64,000 bases of DNA from Kineococcus sp. NBC_00420. GTDB taxonomy: Bacteria; Actinomycetota; Actinomycetes; Actinomycetales; Kineococcaceae. A program made the translations under genes and the position numbers. Positions 8,944-17,588 of the stretch are shown here, piece by piece (position 1 is the stretch's first letter; every line of letters starts with the position of its first letter). The DNA lies in contig NZ_CP107930.1 of the NCBI RefSeq assembly GCF_036021035.1, forward strand, positions 558,001-622,000, written 5' to 3'. Below the pieces are notes generated by a model, which did not search any database, was not told the DNA's origin, and was given only the letters and a program-made list of their open reading frames with translations.

Positions 8944-10026
8944 TCAGGCGGGCACGGTGTGGGCTTCGCCGAAGGCCGTCAGGGACCCGCGGCTGCGCAG
9001 ACTCATGACGAAGGCGAGGACCTTGGCGACGGCGGCGAAGAACTCCGGGGGGATCTCCTGGCCGACCTTGCAGCTCTTGTACATCGTGCGGGCGAGCTGG
9101 ACGTCCTTGACCAGCGGGACGTCGTTCTCCTTGGCCTTCTCGCGGATCTTGGTGGCGATCGCGCCGGCGCCCTTGGCGACGACCTTCGGTGCGCCGGTGC
9201 CCGGTTCGTAGCGCAGGGCGACGGCGATGTGGGTGGGGTTGACGAGGACGACGTCGGCCTTGGCGACGTCGGACATCATGCGGTTGCGCGACATGGCCAT
9301 CTGCTTGGAGCGGATCGCGCCCTTGAGCAGCGGGTCGCCCTCGGCGTTCTTGTGCTCCTGCTTGATGTCCTGCTTGGACATCCGCAGCTTCTTCATGGTG
9401 CGGCGGTAGCTCATGGCGTAGTCGGCGGCGGCGATGATCAGCCCGATGAGGACGGTGACCATCAGCATCCTCGCGATGGCGGACTTGGTCAGGGACAGCA
9501 CCGCCGACATCGACATCGCCCCCTGCCCGACGAGGTCGGGGGCGAGGTTCTTGGCGATCATCCACATGACGAGACCGATGACGGCCGTCTTCAGCAGCGA
9601 CTTCGTGCCCTCCCAGATGGCCTGGGGGCCCCAGTGCTGCTTGAAGCCGTTGACGGGGTTGAGGTTGCTGAACTTGGGTTTGAGCTTCTTCGTCGCCGGG
9701 CGCAGGGTGCCCTGGATCGCGCCGGAGACGACGACGGCCATGAACGTCGTGAACGCCAGCGGCCCCAGCACGGTGGGGATGCCGGAGAACGTGTCCGACA
9801 TCGCCGACAGGGCCCGCGCCGGTTCGGGATCGGCGGCGACGGTGGCGATGTCGGTCATCGCCTGCGTCATGAGCAGCTTGCCGGCCTCGATGGTGTGCGG
9901 GATCGCGATCGCCCCCGCGCCCGTCGACAACCACGCCGCGACGTCGCGGGAGAACGGGATGTTGCCTTCCTCGCGCGCCTCCTTGAGGCGCTTGGCGGTC
10001 GGCTTCTCGGTCTTCTCCCCGCTCAC
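8944..10026 (-). CDS. flhB: Flagellar export switch protein FlhB
   Basis: 360 residues. The N-terminus (EKTEKPTAKRLKEAREEG) is the FlhB signature; four membrane segments follow, then the cytoplasmic domain with the autocleavage motif NPTH at residues 263-266. Self-cleavage between Asn and Pro switches export from hook/rod to filament substrates. The GTG start at 10026 overlaps the fliR stop (GTGA). Confidence 0.97.
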   Translation of the reverse strand: MSGEKTEKPTAKRLKEAREEGNIPFSRDVAAWLSTGAGAIAIPHTIEAGKLLMTQAMTDIATVAADPEPARALSAMSDTFSGIPTVLGPLAFTTFMAVVVSGAIQGTLRPATKKLKPKFSNLNPVNGFKQHWGPQAIWEGTKSLLKTAVIGLVMWMIAKNLAPDLVGQGAMSMSAVLSLTKSAIARMLMVTVLIGLIIAAADYAMSYRRTMKKLRMSKQDIKQEHKNAEGDPLLKGAIRSKQMAMSRNRMMSDVAKADVVLVNPTHIAVALRYEPGTGAPKVVAKGAGAIATKIREKAKENDVPLVKDVQLARTMYKSCKVGQEIPPEFFAAVAKVLAFVMSLRSRGSLTAFGEAHTVPA

Positions 10027-10829
10027 CCGCTCCCACCCCCGCTCACAGGATCCGCAGGGTCGGGAGTGACGAGGCGGACGACGGTCTCGCGCGCGGTGCC
10101 GGCCATGTCGGCGACGACCCCGGGCAGCATCGAGAACGTGAACCCGGCCAGGGTCAGGACGATGAGGATCTTCACCGGGAAGCTCATGGCGAAGACGTTC
10201 AGGGCCGGGGCGACGCGCGAGAGCAGCCCCAGGCCGATGTCGGTGATGAAGAGCACCGCGATGAGGGGCGCCGCGATCTGCAGCGCCGAGAGCATCAGCT
10301 GGCTGATGCCCTCGGTGAAGACCCGCCCCACGGTCCCGGTGTCGATCCCCGCGTTCAGGGGCAGCACGTCGTAGGAGCGCAGGAAGCCCTGGAGGATCAG
10401 CAGGTGCCCGCCGGTGACGACGAGCAGCGCCGTGGTCGTCCAGCTGTAGAGCTTGCCGAAGATGGCCGTCTGGACCTGCATCAACGGGTCGTAGGCGCTG
10501 GCGAGCTGAAAACCGCCGAAGAGGTCCAGCATGTCGCCCGCGGCCTGGACGGCGGTGAACAGCAACGCGACGAAGGCGCCCATGACGACGCCCACGAGGG
10601 CCTGCTGGACGACGGCGGTGATGAGCGGACCCGGTTCCGCTGCGGGCACGGAGTCGCGCAGCCGGCCGGCGACGGGCAGGGCCATCGCGACCGAGAGCAT
10701 CGCCTTCACCTGGCCGTTGACGGCCTTGTTCGCGAACGGCGGGGCGAACATCAGGAACGCCGCCGAGCGGACCGAGGCCAGCAGGACCGCCAGGATCAGG
10801 TCCAGCGGGATCGAGGGCAGCCCTTGCAC
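10023..10829 (-). CDS. fliR: Flagellar export gate protein FliR
   Basis: 268 residues from GTG 10829 (VQGLPSIPLDLILAVLLASV), 5 bp after the fliQ stop. The residues upstream in the open frame are a shadow of fliQ and were excluded. About six hydrophobic segments; the stretch AGDMLDLFGGFQLASAYDP is a conserved FliR signature. FliR assembles with FliP and FliQ into the helical export gate. Confidence 0.95.
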   Translation of the reverse strand: MQGLPSIPLDLILAVLLASVRSAAFLMFAPPFANKAVNGQVKAMLSVAMALPVAGRLRDSVPAAEPGPLITAVVQQALVGVVMGAFVALLFTAVQAAGDMLDLFGGFQLASAYDPLMQVQTAIFGKLYSWTTTALLVVTGGHLLILQGFLRSYDVLPLNAGIDTGTVGRVFTEGISQLMLSALQIAAPLIAVLFITDIGLGLLSRVAPALNVFAMSFPVKILIVLTLAGFTFSMLPGVVADMAGTARETVVRLVTPDPADPVSGGGSG

Positions 10830-10834
10830 GCCGC

Positions 10835-11113
10835 TCAGCCGCCGTGCGAGAGCAGCGACGGGATCTGGTCGTAGAGCGCGGTGGTGAAGGAGGTCATCTC
10901 GTGCAGCATCCACTTGCCGCACACCACGATCGCGACGCCCACGGCGATGGCCTTGGGGACGAAGGCGATCGTCTGCTCCTGCAGCTGGGTCACGGACTGG
11001 AACAGCGAGATGCCGAAGCCGACGGCCAGCGCGGTCAGCAGCATGGGGGCGCAGAGCTTGGCAGCGAGGACGAGAGCGGTCATCCCGATGTGGATGACGG
11101 TCACGTCGGTCAT
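10835..11113 (-). CDS. fliQ: Flagellar export gate protein FliQ
   Basis: 92 residues with two transmembrane helices. The ATG at 11113 (MTDVTVIHIGMTALVLAAKL) is preceded by AGGAAGG. SLFQSVTQLQEQTIAFVPK is the conserved FliQ loop. It is separated from fliP by 259 bp, unlike the otherwise overlapping genes, and that gap holds a promoter-like motif and a long inverted repeat. Confidence 0.96.
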   Translation of the reverse strand: MTDVTVIHIGMTALVLAAKLCAPMLLTALAVGFGISLFQSVTQLQEQTIAFVPKAIAVGVAIVVCGKWMLHEMTSFTTALYDQIPSLLSHGG

Positions 11114-11168
11114 CGCGGTGCCTTCCTGTCGGGAGGGTGGTGCGGGGGTGTTCACGCTTCTGGCGTAG

Positions 11169-11197
11169 TTCTCGGCCGATCGGGTGAGGTTCTTGAA
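11169..11197 (-). promoter_or_regulatory. Sigma-28-like promoter of fliQ
   Basis: Minus strand TTCAAG (11192-11197), 15 bp, GCCGAGAA (11169-11176). Block content and spacing match the flgB and flhA motifs. It would allow fliQ-fliR-flhB and the kinases to be transcribed independently of fliM-fliP, with a leader of about 50 nt. Confidence 0.5.
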
Positions 11198-11233
11198 TCG
11201 GGCTCAGGAGGACGTTGGGTCGGGTTCGGGCCC

Positions 11234-11351
11234 GGACGCGCCACAGGGTGGTGTCCTCGGACACTCCGTTCGCGCGGGTTCACGCAGACCCTCACGGGGC
11301 TGCACCAGCGCTCACTTCGGACATCCGACGACACCACCCTGTGGTGCGTCC
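11234..11351. repeat. 118-bp element bounded by a 22-bp inverted repeat, fliP-fliQ gap
   Basis: Left arm 11234-11255 and right arm 11330-11351 are complementary at 21 of 22 positions (core ccacagggtggtgtc / gacaccaccctgtgg), 74 bp apart. A small hairpin (gtgtcc-tc-ggacac) overlaps the left arm. No protein-like reading was found inside and no target duplication is obvious. It could be a miniature inverted-repeat element, a large RNA hairpin or a two-site operator. Confidence 0.8.
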
Positions 11352-11372
11352 TTTCAGGTCACCTCGCGTGGT

Positions 11373-12260
11373 TCAGCCCGCGTAGGAGCTCACCAGGGCC
11401 TTGATGATCAGGCCCCAGCCGTCGACCATCACGAAGAGGAGGAGCTTGAAGGGGAGGGAGACGGTCACCGGGGGGAGCATCATCATGCCGAGGCTCATCA
11501 GGGCTCCTGAGACGACGATGTCGATCACCAGGAACGGGATGAAGATGACGAAGCCGATGATGAAGGCGCTGCGCAGCTCGGAGAGCGCGAAGGCGGGGAC
11601 GAGGGTCGTCAGCGGGGTGGCCTCGCGGGTGGCGGGCAGGTCACGCTTGGCGGCCTTGGTCATCAGGGCCAGTTCCTCGGGCCGGGTCTGCTTGAGCATG
11701 AACTGCTTCAGCGGCTCGCTGCCGTCGGTGAAGGCGACCGTCGCGGTCTTGTCGCCCTTGAGGTAGGGCTGGATCGCGGCGTCGTTGATCGCGCTGAAGG
11801 TGGGGGCCATCACGAACATCGTGAGGAAGAGCGCGAGGCCGGCCAGCACCTGGTTGGGCGGGGTGCCCTGCAGGCCGAGCGCGTTGCGCGTCAGGCCCAG
11901 GACGATGAGGATCTTGGTGAAGCAGGTCGTGAGCAGCAGCAGCGCGGGGGCGACCGAGAGGATCGTCAGGGCGATGATGACGGTGACGGACTGGCTGGGT
12001 TTGCCGCTGACGCCGTTGATGTCCAGGGACACCGAACCGGGGGCGGCCGGGGTGGTCGGGGCCACCGGGTCGGCCGGCGCCACGGCACCGGCGGGACTGC
12101 CCGCGCTCACACCCGTCACGTAGGCGACAGGGGCGGCGGCGGAGACGCTGAGCGGGGCGAGGGCGGAGGTGGCGGCCTGAGCGGACGCGGCACCTCCGGC
12201 GATCAGTCCACCGGACAGCACCAGCGCCGCGGCCAGGGTGCGGGCACGGGAGTTCTTCAC
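11373..12260 (-). CDS. fliP: Flagellar export gate protein FliP
   Basis: 295 residues. A cleavable signal sequence (LAAALVLSGGLIAGGAASAQA) is followed by an Ala/Pro-rich stretch to about residue 90 that is longer than in most FliP proteins, then the conserved core: TCFTKILIVLGLTRNALGLQ, TPPNQVLAGLALFLTMFVM and, near the end, MMMLPPVTVSLPFKLLLFVMVDGW. FliP is the main component of the export gate. The GTG start overlaps the fliO stop by 4 bp. Confidence 0.97.
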   Translation of the reverse strand: MKNSRARTLAAALVLSGGLIAGGAASAQAATSALAPLSVSAAAPVAYVTGVSAGSPAGAVAPADPVAPTTPAAPGSVSLDINGVSGKPSQSVTVIIALTILSVAPALLLLTTCFTKILIVLGLTRNALGLQGTPPNQVLAGLALFLTMFVMAPTFSAINDAAIQPYLKGDKTATVAFTDGSEPLKQFMLKQTRPEELALMTKAAKRDLPATREATPLTTLVPAFALSELRSAFIIGFVIFIPFLVIDIVVSGALMSLGMMMLPPVTVSLPFKLLLFVMVDGWGLIIKALVSSYAG

Positions 12261-12787
12261 CTGCGGGTCGTCCTCTCACGCAGAACGTCGACTGCCTTGG
12301 TCCAGGTGGCCGGCGACAGGGCCGAACCGGTGACGCCCGGCTGGGGGGCGTGGCGCGCGGGGAGCTTCGCGGCGACGGTCTCGCCGTCCTTGCGCAGATA
12401 CCGCTCCCCGACGTTCGGCTGGGCCGCAACGACTTCCGGTCCGTCCGTGACGTCCACCGTGGAGGGTTCCACGGTGATGTCCCCTACCTCGACACCTTCG
12501 GCGATTTCCTTGAGTTCACCCGTCCGGGCGAACACGGAGGCGACATCGGTCTCGCCGAGCAGGTTCACGCCGGCGTCGGAGACCCCGACGACCAGGGCCC
12601 GGTCGCCGACCTTGATGAGGGCGACGGCGGCCTTCGCGCCGAGGCTCTGCTTGGCCAGGACGGAGAAGTCCGCCCCGCCGGTCACGCCGCCCTGACGGCG
12701 ACGCAACCAGCGCGAGATCAGGTAGAGGAGGCCGAGCACCGCGACCAGCGAGATGCTCGTGCGGGCGATCGCGGCGACGGCGTCCAT
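12257..12787 (-). CDS. fliO: Flagellar assembly protein FliO
   Basis: 176 residues: one N-terminal transmembrane helix (SISLVAVLGLLYLISRWLRRR) followed by the short FliO fold (QSLGAKAAVALIKVGDRALVVGVSDAGVNLL) and an unconserved tail. FliO helps FliP assemble. Position between fliN and fliP, overlapping both, supports the call in a family with low sequence conservation. Confidence 0.9.
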   Translation of the reverse strand: MDAVAAIARTSISLVAVLGLLYLISRWLRRRQGGVTGGADFSVLAKQSLGAKAAVALIKVGDRALVVGVSDAGVNLLGETDVASVFARTGELKEIAEGVEVGDITVEPSTVDVTDGPEVVAAQPNVGERYLRKDGETVAAKLPARHAPQPGVTGSALSPATWTKAVDVLRERTTRR

Positions 12788-13530
12788 CAGGCGCCGGCCT
12801 CCGGGGTGACGATCTCGGTGATGCGGATGGCGTAGTCCTCGTCGACGACGACGACCTCGCCGCGGGCGATGAGCTGACCGTTGACCAGGATGTCCGCGGG
12901 GCTGCCGGCGGCGCGGTCCAGCTCGACGACGGAGCCGGGGGTCAGGGCCAGCAGGTCCTGCACGGTCATGCTGGTGCGCCCGAGCTCGACGGTGACGTCC
13001 ATCTGCACGTCGCGCAGCAGGTCCATCGTGCGGGGGCGGCTCGCCGCGGGCGACGACGACGCCGACGCCGAGGCGGTGGGCTGCGGGGTGTCGTTCTGGG
13101 CGGTGAGGGTCAGCCCGATCAGGGCCAGGGTCTCCCCGCCGGCGCCGATCACCGCGACGGCACCGCCGTCGAGCTGGGACAGGGCCTGCGCCGGGTCACC
13201 CTCGACGCCCGCGTCCAGGGTGCACTGCCCGAGGGAGTGCACGACGGTCTCCAGGGCCGGGCGCAGGGCGTCGACGGGGTCGAGGGCGCCCTCGGGGCTC
13301 ATGAGGAGGGTGTTGAGGGTCTCCTCGCCGACGACGACGGTGACGCGGCCGTTGGCGGCACCGGCGAAGTTCGCGGAGACCGCGATGCCCTCCTCGCCGA
13401 GGTCGGGGGCCTGGGCGACGGTCACGACACCGGTGATGGTGCCGGGCGCCGAGAGCGGGAGGACGGCGAGCGCAGCCTGGGCGGCCTCACGCAGCGTGGC
13501 GGTCAGGTCGGTGTGGGTTGCGGTGCTCAT
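12787..13530 (-). CDS. fliN: Flagellar motor switch protein FliN (FliY-like)
   Basis: 247 residues, longer than the roughly 130 of enteric FliN. Residues about 1-145 form an N-terminal domain resembling the CheC/CheX-like part of FliY, then an Ala/Ser linker, then a C-terminal SpoA domain (DVQMDVTVELGRTSMTVQDL ... LVNGQLIARGEVVVVDEDYAIRITEI). It forms the C-ring with FliM and FliG. Whether the N-terminal domain keeps phosphatase activity cannot be told; the ExxN phosphatase signature was not clearly seen. The ATG overlaps the fliM stop. Confidence 0.92.
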   Translation of the reverse strand: MSTATHTDLTATLREAAQAALAVLPLSAPGTITGVVTVAQAPDLGEEGIAVSANFAGAANGRVTVVVGEETLNTLLMSPEGALDPVDALRPALETVVHSLGQCTLDAGVEGDPAQALSQLDGGAVAVIGAGGETLALIGLTLTAQNDTPQPTASASASSSPAASRPRTMDLLRDVQMDVTVELGRTSMTVQDLLALTPGSVVELDRAAGSPADILVNGQLIARGEVVVVDEDYAIRITEIVTPEAGA

Positions 13531-14471
13531 CGTGCGTTCTCCTCGGGGGTCGGGACGATCAGGCAGGCGAGTCGGGGTCCGCGGCTACCGGCCACGGCGG
13601 AGGCGACGTGGGCGCCCTGGGCGACCACCTCGAGGGGCTCGTCGGCGCGTTGCGGCAGCCGCAGCACGTCACCGGGGATGAGCGAGAGGATCTCGTCGGG
13701 ACGCATCTGCGCCGCCTTCATCCGGACCGAGACGTCCACCGGGATGTGCTCGAGGTGGTCGTCGAGGCGGTCGCGCATGAGGCGCCGGATCCGCAGTTCC
13801 TCGGGGCTGGCGACCCGCAGTTCCGCCGCGGTCAGCGCCGCGGACAGCGGGTCCAGCGGCATCGCGAGCGTCGCGGTGCCGGCGACCCCGTCCACCTCGA
13901 GGTGGAAGGAGGACACGATCATCACGTCGGTCGCGGCGGCGGCCTGGGCGAAGGCCGGGTTCTGGTCGATCGCCGTGAGCTTCGGCTTGAGGTCCACGAC
14001 CGTCACCAGCGAGGAGGCCAGTTCGACGAGCGTGCGTTCGACCATCCCGCGGGCCAGGACGGCCTCGATGTCGGTCAGCTGCCGGTTGGGCTGCTCGTTG
14101 TGGCCGCTGCCCCCGAGCATCCGCTCGATGCAGGAGAGCACGAAGGCGATGTCGAGGTGCAGGACGCCCGCCCCGGTCAGCGGCTCGGGGTCGAAGACGG
14201 CCATCACGGTCGGCAGCGGCAGCGACGCGGCGTACTCGTCGTAGCTGTACTGCTGGATGCCGTCGAGTTCGACCTGCACGGTGGTGCGCAGGGTGGAGGA
14301 CAGCAGCGTCGCCCACTGACGGCAGAAGCCCTCGTAGGTGATCTCGAGCACGCGGGCGTGCTGACGGGACAGCTTGGTCGGCCGTCGGAAGTCGTACGGG
14401 ACGGGAACACCGCGTCGCCGGGAGCGACGGGTGCCTGTCCGCTCGGCGGTACTGGGGGTCTCGGCTGCCAC
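13527..14471 (-). CDS. fliM: Flagellar motor switch protein FliM
   Basis: 314 residues from GTG 14471. The open frame extends to GTG 14501, but a sigma-28-like promoter (14479-14508) covers that start, so the later GTG is preferred and would be almost leaderless. The middle domain carries the FliM signature LPLPTVMAVFDPEPLTGAGV and MLGGSG; the C-terminus is a SpoA domain. The short CheY-binding N-terminal peptide of enteric FliM (LSQxEIDALL) is not evident. This is the first gene of the distal flagellar block; fliL, its usual upstream neighbour, is 30 kb away. Confidence 0.93.
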   Translation of the reverse strand: MAAETPSTAERTGTRRSRRRGVPVPYDFRRPTKLSRQHARVLEITYEGFCRQWATLLSSTLRTTVQVELDGIQQYSYDEYAASLPLPTVMAVFDPEPLTGAGVLHLDIAFVLSCIERMLGGSGHNEQPNRQLTDIEAVLARGMVERTLVELASSLVTVVDLKPKLTAIDQNPAFAQAAAATDVMIVSSFHLEVDGVAGTATLAMPLDPLSAALTAAELRVASPEELRIRRLMRDRLDDHLEHIPVDVSVRMKAAQMRPDEILSLIPGDVLRLPQRADEPLEVVAQGAHVASAVAGSRGPRLACLIVPTPEENAR

Positions 14472-14478
14472 GAGCCCT

Positions 14479-14508
14479 CTATCGGCACGAATGGCCGTCA
14501 CCCTTTAG
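14479..14508 (-). promoter_or_regulatory. Sigma-28-like promoter of fliM
   Basis: Minus strand CTAAAG (14503-14508), 16 bp, GCCGATAG (14479-14486), the closest match in the window to the classical TAAA-N15-16-GCCGATAA. It ends 7 nt before the GTG at 14471, so transcription would begin about at the start codon. Confidence 0.6.
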
Positions 14509-14802
14509 CGCGAGCCCGAACGGGTGGTTCTGGGCGTTGCGGCTCAAGGGTTCGCCCCGACGCGAAGGGGCCGACGGGCAGGACGACGGCCGGCGTCCAC
14601 CGGCTCGACGGGGTGCCCGGGGCCGGGAGTCCCGGTGCCCTCAGACCCCGGACCAGCGACCTGGGTCGGGTCGTGGGGTGACCTGTGCGTGACCTGGGAG
14701 GTGCGTGGACGTCCTTCAGGTCGCCTTCAGCCGGTTCGACCCACACTCGGAACCGGAACGACACCGGTGAGGTCCCCACCCACGAACCCCTCGGAGCACT
14801 GC

Positions 14803-16215
14803 ATGACCCTCACGACGTCACCGGGCACCCGGTCACAGCCCGGTCGTCCGCCCGGTCCCCCCACGGACCGCGCCCGACGCGACCGGGGCGTGCGTCTCGC
14901 CGCGGGCTGCTCGCTGTGGGGTTCCCTGCTGCTCGTCACCTACTGGTGGGCCGCCGACCGCGGACTGCAGGACCTCACCGGCTGGGCCGACGCCCTGACC
15001 TCGCTGGGACGGCTGTCCGGCCTGGTCGCCTCGGTGCTGCTGCTGGCCCAGGTGTTCCTCATGGCCCGCGTCCCGGTCCTGGAGGCCGCGTTCGGGCAGG
15101 ACCGCCTCGCCCGGGTGCACCGGTGGGTGGGCTTCTGCTCCTTCGACCTGATGCTCGCCCACATCGTCACGATCACCTGGGGCTACGCCGGCGGGGAACT
15201 GACCCAGACCCCCGCGACCGGGTGGAACCTCCTGGTCGAGGAACCCGGCGTGCTGCTCGCCGGGGCGGGAACCCTCGCCCTGGTCGCCGTGGTCGTGACC
15301 AGCGTCCGCGCCGCCCGGCGCCGGCTGCGCTACGAGTCGTGGCACCTGATCCACCTCTACGCCTACCTCGGCGTCGGCCTGGCCCTCCCGCACCAGTTGT
15401 GGACAGGTCAGGAGTTCACCGGTCACCCCGCCCGGACGGTGTTCTGGTGGGCCGCCTGGGGGGCGACGATGGCAGCCGTCCTCGTGTTCCGGGTCTCGCT
15501 GCCATTGCTGCGCAACCGGAGTCTGGGCCTGCGCGTCACCTCCGTCGTGGCGGAGGCCCCCGACGTCGTGTCCGTCGTGATGACCGGACGGAACCTGCAC
15601 CGGTTGCCCGTCGAGGCCGGGCAGTTCCTCGGGTTCCGCTTCCTGGACGGACCGGGCTGGATGCGCAACCACCCCTACTCCCTCTCCGCCGCCCCGGACG
15701 GCCGCCGGCTGCGGATCACCGTCCGCACCACCGGTGACGGCGGTCGCCGGCTGCGGAACCTGCGACCCGGGACGAGGGTCCTCGTGGAAGGTCCCCACGG
15801 TCGCCTCTCGGCCCGGGCCCGGACCCGCCGCGACGTCGTCCTCATCGGTGCCGGGGTGGGCATCACCCCCTTGCGGGCCCTGGCCGAAGGCCTCGGCTAC
15901 GCCCCCGGTGAGGCGGTCCTGCTGCACCGCCACCAGGGGAGACCCCTGTTCGCGCGGGAGTTCGACGTCCTCGCCCGCGACCGCGGCCTGCGGGTGGTGG
16001 ACCTCCCCGGTCCGCGCCGCACCGAGGGGTCCTGGCTGCCCGCCGGCACTCCCCCGATCGACGACGTGACTGCACTGCGTCACCTCGTCCCCGACATCGC
16101 CGGGCGCGACGTCTACGTCTGCGGTCCGGCGGGATGGACCGCAGACGTGCGCCGCGCCGCCACCGCCGCCGGGGTCCCGGCCGAGCGGTTCCACTGCGAA
16201 GACTTCGGATGGTGA
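14803..16215 (+). CDS. Ferric reductase-like transmembrane flavoprotein
   Basis: 470 residues from ATG 14803 (GGAG 11 nt upstream). Residues about 30-260 contain six hydrophobic segments with His residues in membrane helices (FDLMLAHIVTITWGYAG, SWHLIHLYAYLGVGLALPHQ) suited to binding heme. The C-terminal half is an FAD/NAD(P)H oxidoreductase: FAD-binding RNHPYSLSAAPDG, nucleotide-binding LIGAGVGITPLRAL and VYVCGPAGW. It would pass electrons from cytosolic NAD(P)H across the membrane. It overlaps the FMN-binding gene and stands two genes before apbE, which suggests its acceptor is that flavinylated protein. Confidence 0.92.
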   Translation: MTLTTSPGTRSQPGRPPGPPTDRARRDRGVRLAAGCSLWGSLLLVTYWWAADRGLQDLTGWADALTSLGRLSGLVASVLLLAQVFLMARVPVLEAAFGQDRLARVHRWVGFCSFDLMLAHIVTITWGYAGGELTQTPATGWNLLVEEPGVLLAGAGTLALVAVVVTSVRAARRRLRYESWHLIHLYAYLGVGLALPHQLWTGQEFTGHPARTVFWWAAWGATMAAVLVFRVSLPLLRNRSLGLRVTSVVAEAPDVVSVVMTGRNLHRLPVEAGQFLGFRFLDGPGWMRNHPYSLSAAPDGRRLRITVRTTGDGGRRLRNLRPGTRVLVEGPHGRLSARARTRRDVVLIGAGVGITPLRALAEGLGYAPGEAVLLHRHQGRPLFAREFDVLARDRGLRVVDLPGPRRTEGSWLPAGTPPIDDVTALRHLVPDIAGRDVYVCGPAGWTADVRRAATAAGVPAERFHCEDFGW

Positions 16216-16733
16216 ACCGCGTGACCCGAGAAACTCCCCCGCGCGAACCCGGCGAGGGTGGCTCCACCCGCCGCATCGTCGTCGCCGGCATGAGCACCGT
16301 GACGGTGCTCGTCCTCCTCTTCGGCTACCACACCTCCACCGAGGGGGCCTCCTCGACGAGCACCGCGGTCGTGTCCCCCGCCATCGCGGGAACCACGGGT
16401 TCGAGCGTCACGGGTTCGAGCGGCACGGCGACCTCGGGCGGCACCTCGACGACCGCCTCGGCGACGTTCACCGGTTCCGCCGCCGACACCAGGTGGGGAC
16501 CGGTGCAGGTGGAGATCACCGTGGCCAGCGGCGAGATCACCGCGGTCGACGTCGTGGAGCACCCCAGCGGGAACGGCAGGGACCAGGAGATCAACGCCCG
16601 AGCCCTCCCCACCCTCGTGCAGGAGACCCTGTCCGCGCAGAACGCCTCGATCGACATGGTCAGCGGAGCCACCGTGACCAGCACCGGGTACCTCACCTCC
16701 CTGCAGAGCGCGCTGGACCAGGCCGGACTGTGA
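16209..16733 (+). CDS. Extracytoplasmic FMN-binding protein
   Basis: 174 residues from ATG 16209, overlapping the reductase stop; GTG 16212 and 16221 are alternatives. One N-terminal membrane anchor (IVVAGMSTVTVLVLLFGYH), a Ser/Thr/Gly-rich linker, then an FMN-binding domain (WGPVQVEITVASGEITAVDV) ending with DMVSGATVTSTGY. SGATVTS matches the motif whose Thr receives FMN covalently from ApbE. It probably carries electrons outside the membrane. The acceptor is not encoded here. Confidence 0.9.
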   Translation: MVNRVTRETPPREPGEGGSTRRIVVAGMSTVTVLVLLFGYHTSTEGASSTSTAVVSPAIAGTTGSSVTGSSGTATSGGTSTTASATFTGSAADTRWGPVQVEITVASGEITAVDVVEHPSGNGRDQEINARALPTLVQETLSAQNASIDMVSGATVTSTGYLTSLQSALDQAGL

Positions 16734-17506
16734 GCGGGGAGCACGACGCCGCCACCGTCCGCCGGGTCGAGCAGGTCATGGGCTTCCCCGTGAGCCTCGC
16801 GATCCGAGGGCGACACCGCGAGGACGCCGCGGGGCGGGACGCCTGGGACGCGGTGCTCGCCTCGTTGCGCGCGGCGGAGGCCGTCTTCAGCCACTACCGC
16901 CCGCAGTCGTGGGCCTCGCGGCTGGGGCGCGGGGAGGTCACCGTCGCCGACTGCCCGCCCGAGGTGGCCGAGGTCCTGGCGATCGCGGAGGAGGCCCGTC
17001 GCGACTCCCGCGGCGCCTTCGACGTCCACCGCCCGGGAGCGGACGGGGTGCGTCGCCTCGACACCGCCGGCGTCGTGAAGGGCTGGGCCCTGGAACGCGC
17101 CGCGGTCTGGCTGACGGGTCTGCCGGACACCGACTCCTGTCTCTCCGGGGGAGGTGACGTGCTCTGCCACAACGCCTCCCCCGGGTCCCCGCCCTGGCAC
17201 ATCGGCATCGAGGACCCCGCCGATCCCCGGCGGATCATCGCCACCGTGGCGATCGCGAACGGCGCGATCGCCACCTCGGGCACCGCGCACCGGGGTGCGC
17301 ACCTCGTCGACGCCCGCACCGGCGTCGCGCCCACCGCGGTGGCCCAGGTGAGCGTGATCGCGCCGTCGCTGACCCGCGCCGACGTCGACGCGACCGCGGC
17401 CTACGCCCTCGGTCCCGACGCCGCCCGCTGGCTCGGCGGTCGGCCCGGGACGTCGGGACTCGTCGTGTGGGCCGACGGGACCACGGAGGTCGTCGCCGAC
17501 CCGTGA
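16730..17506 (+). CDS. FAD:protein FMN transferase (ApbE family)
   Basis: 258 residues, GTG start overlapping the previous stop by 4 bp. ApbE-type features: VMGFPVSLAIRG start, DTAGVVKGWALERAAVWL, SCLSGGGDVLC, ATSGTAHRGAHLVDARTGV and the late metal/FAD region VIAPSLTRADVDATAAYALG. It would move FMN from FAD onto the Thr of the preceding protein. The canonical N-terminal signal/lipobox is absent, which would leave it cytoplasmic unless the start is misplaced. The three-gene arrangement matches described flavinylation-dependent redox modules. Confidence 0.9.
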   Translation: MSGEHDAATVRRVEQVMGFPVSLAIRGRHREDAAGRDAWDAVLASLRAAEAVFSHYRPQSWASRLGRGEVTVADCPPEVAEVLAIAEEARRDSRGAFDVHRPGADGVRRLDTAGVVKGWALERAAVWLTGLPDTDSCLSGGGDVLCHNASPGSPPWHIGIEDPADPRRIIATVAIANGAIATSGTAHRGAHLVDARTGVAPTAVAQVSVIAPSLTRADVDATAAYALGPDAARWLGGRPGTSGLVVWADGTTEVVADP

Positions 17507-17512
17507 CGGGGG

Positions 17513-17541
17513 TGAGAGGGGTGAGAGGGGGTGAGAGGGGT
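17513..17541 (+). repeat. Short tandem repeat of ggtgagag
   Basis: Three imperfect copies of ggtgagag(g) lie directly after the apbE stop codon. No hairpin is formed and no role is evident. Confidence 0.5.
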
Positions 17542-17588
17542 ACTGCCAGGGCATCCCACCGCCCGGCGAGCCCCCCTACGGTGGGTTC

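Noticed and set aside
11152-11337. 61-codon minus ORF in the fliP-fliQ gap
   Set aside because: It begins inside the inverted repeat, is Pro/Arg-rich, has no ribosome site and overlaps the likely fliQ promoter.
14833-16194. 453-codon minus-strand ORF
   Set aside because: Antisense of the ferric-reductase-like gene, with no recognisable motif.
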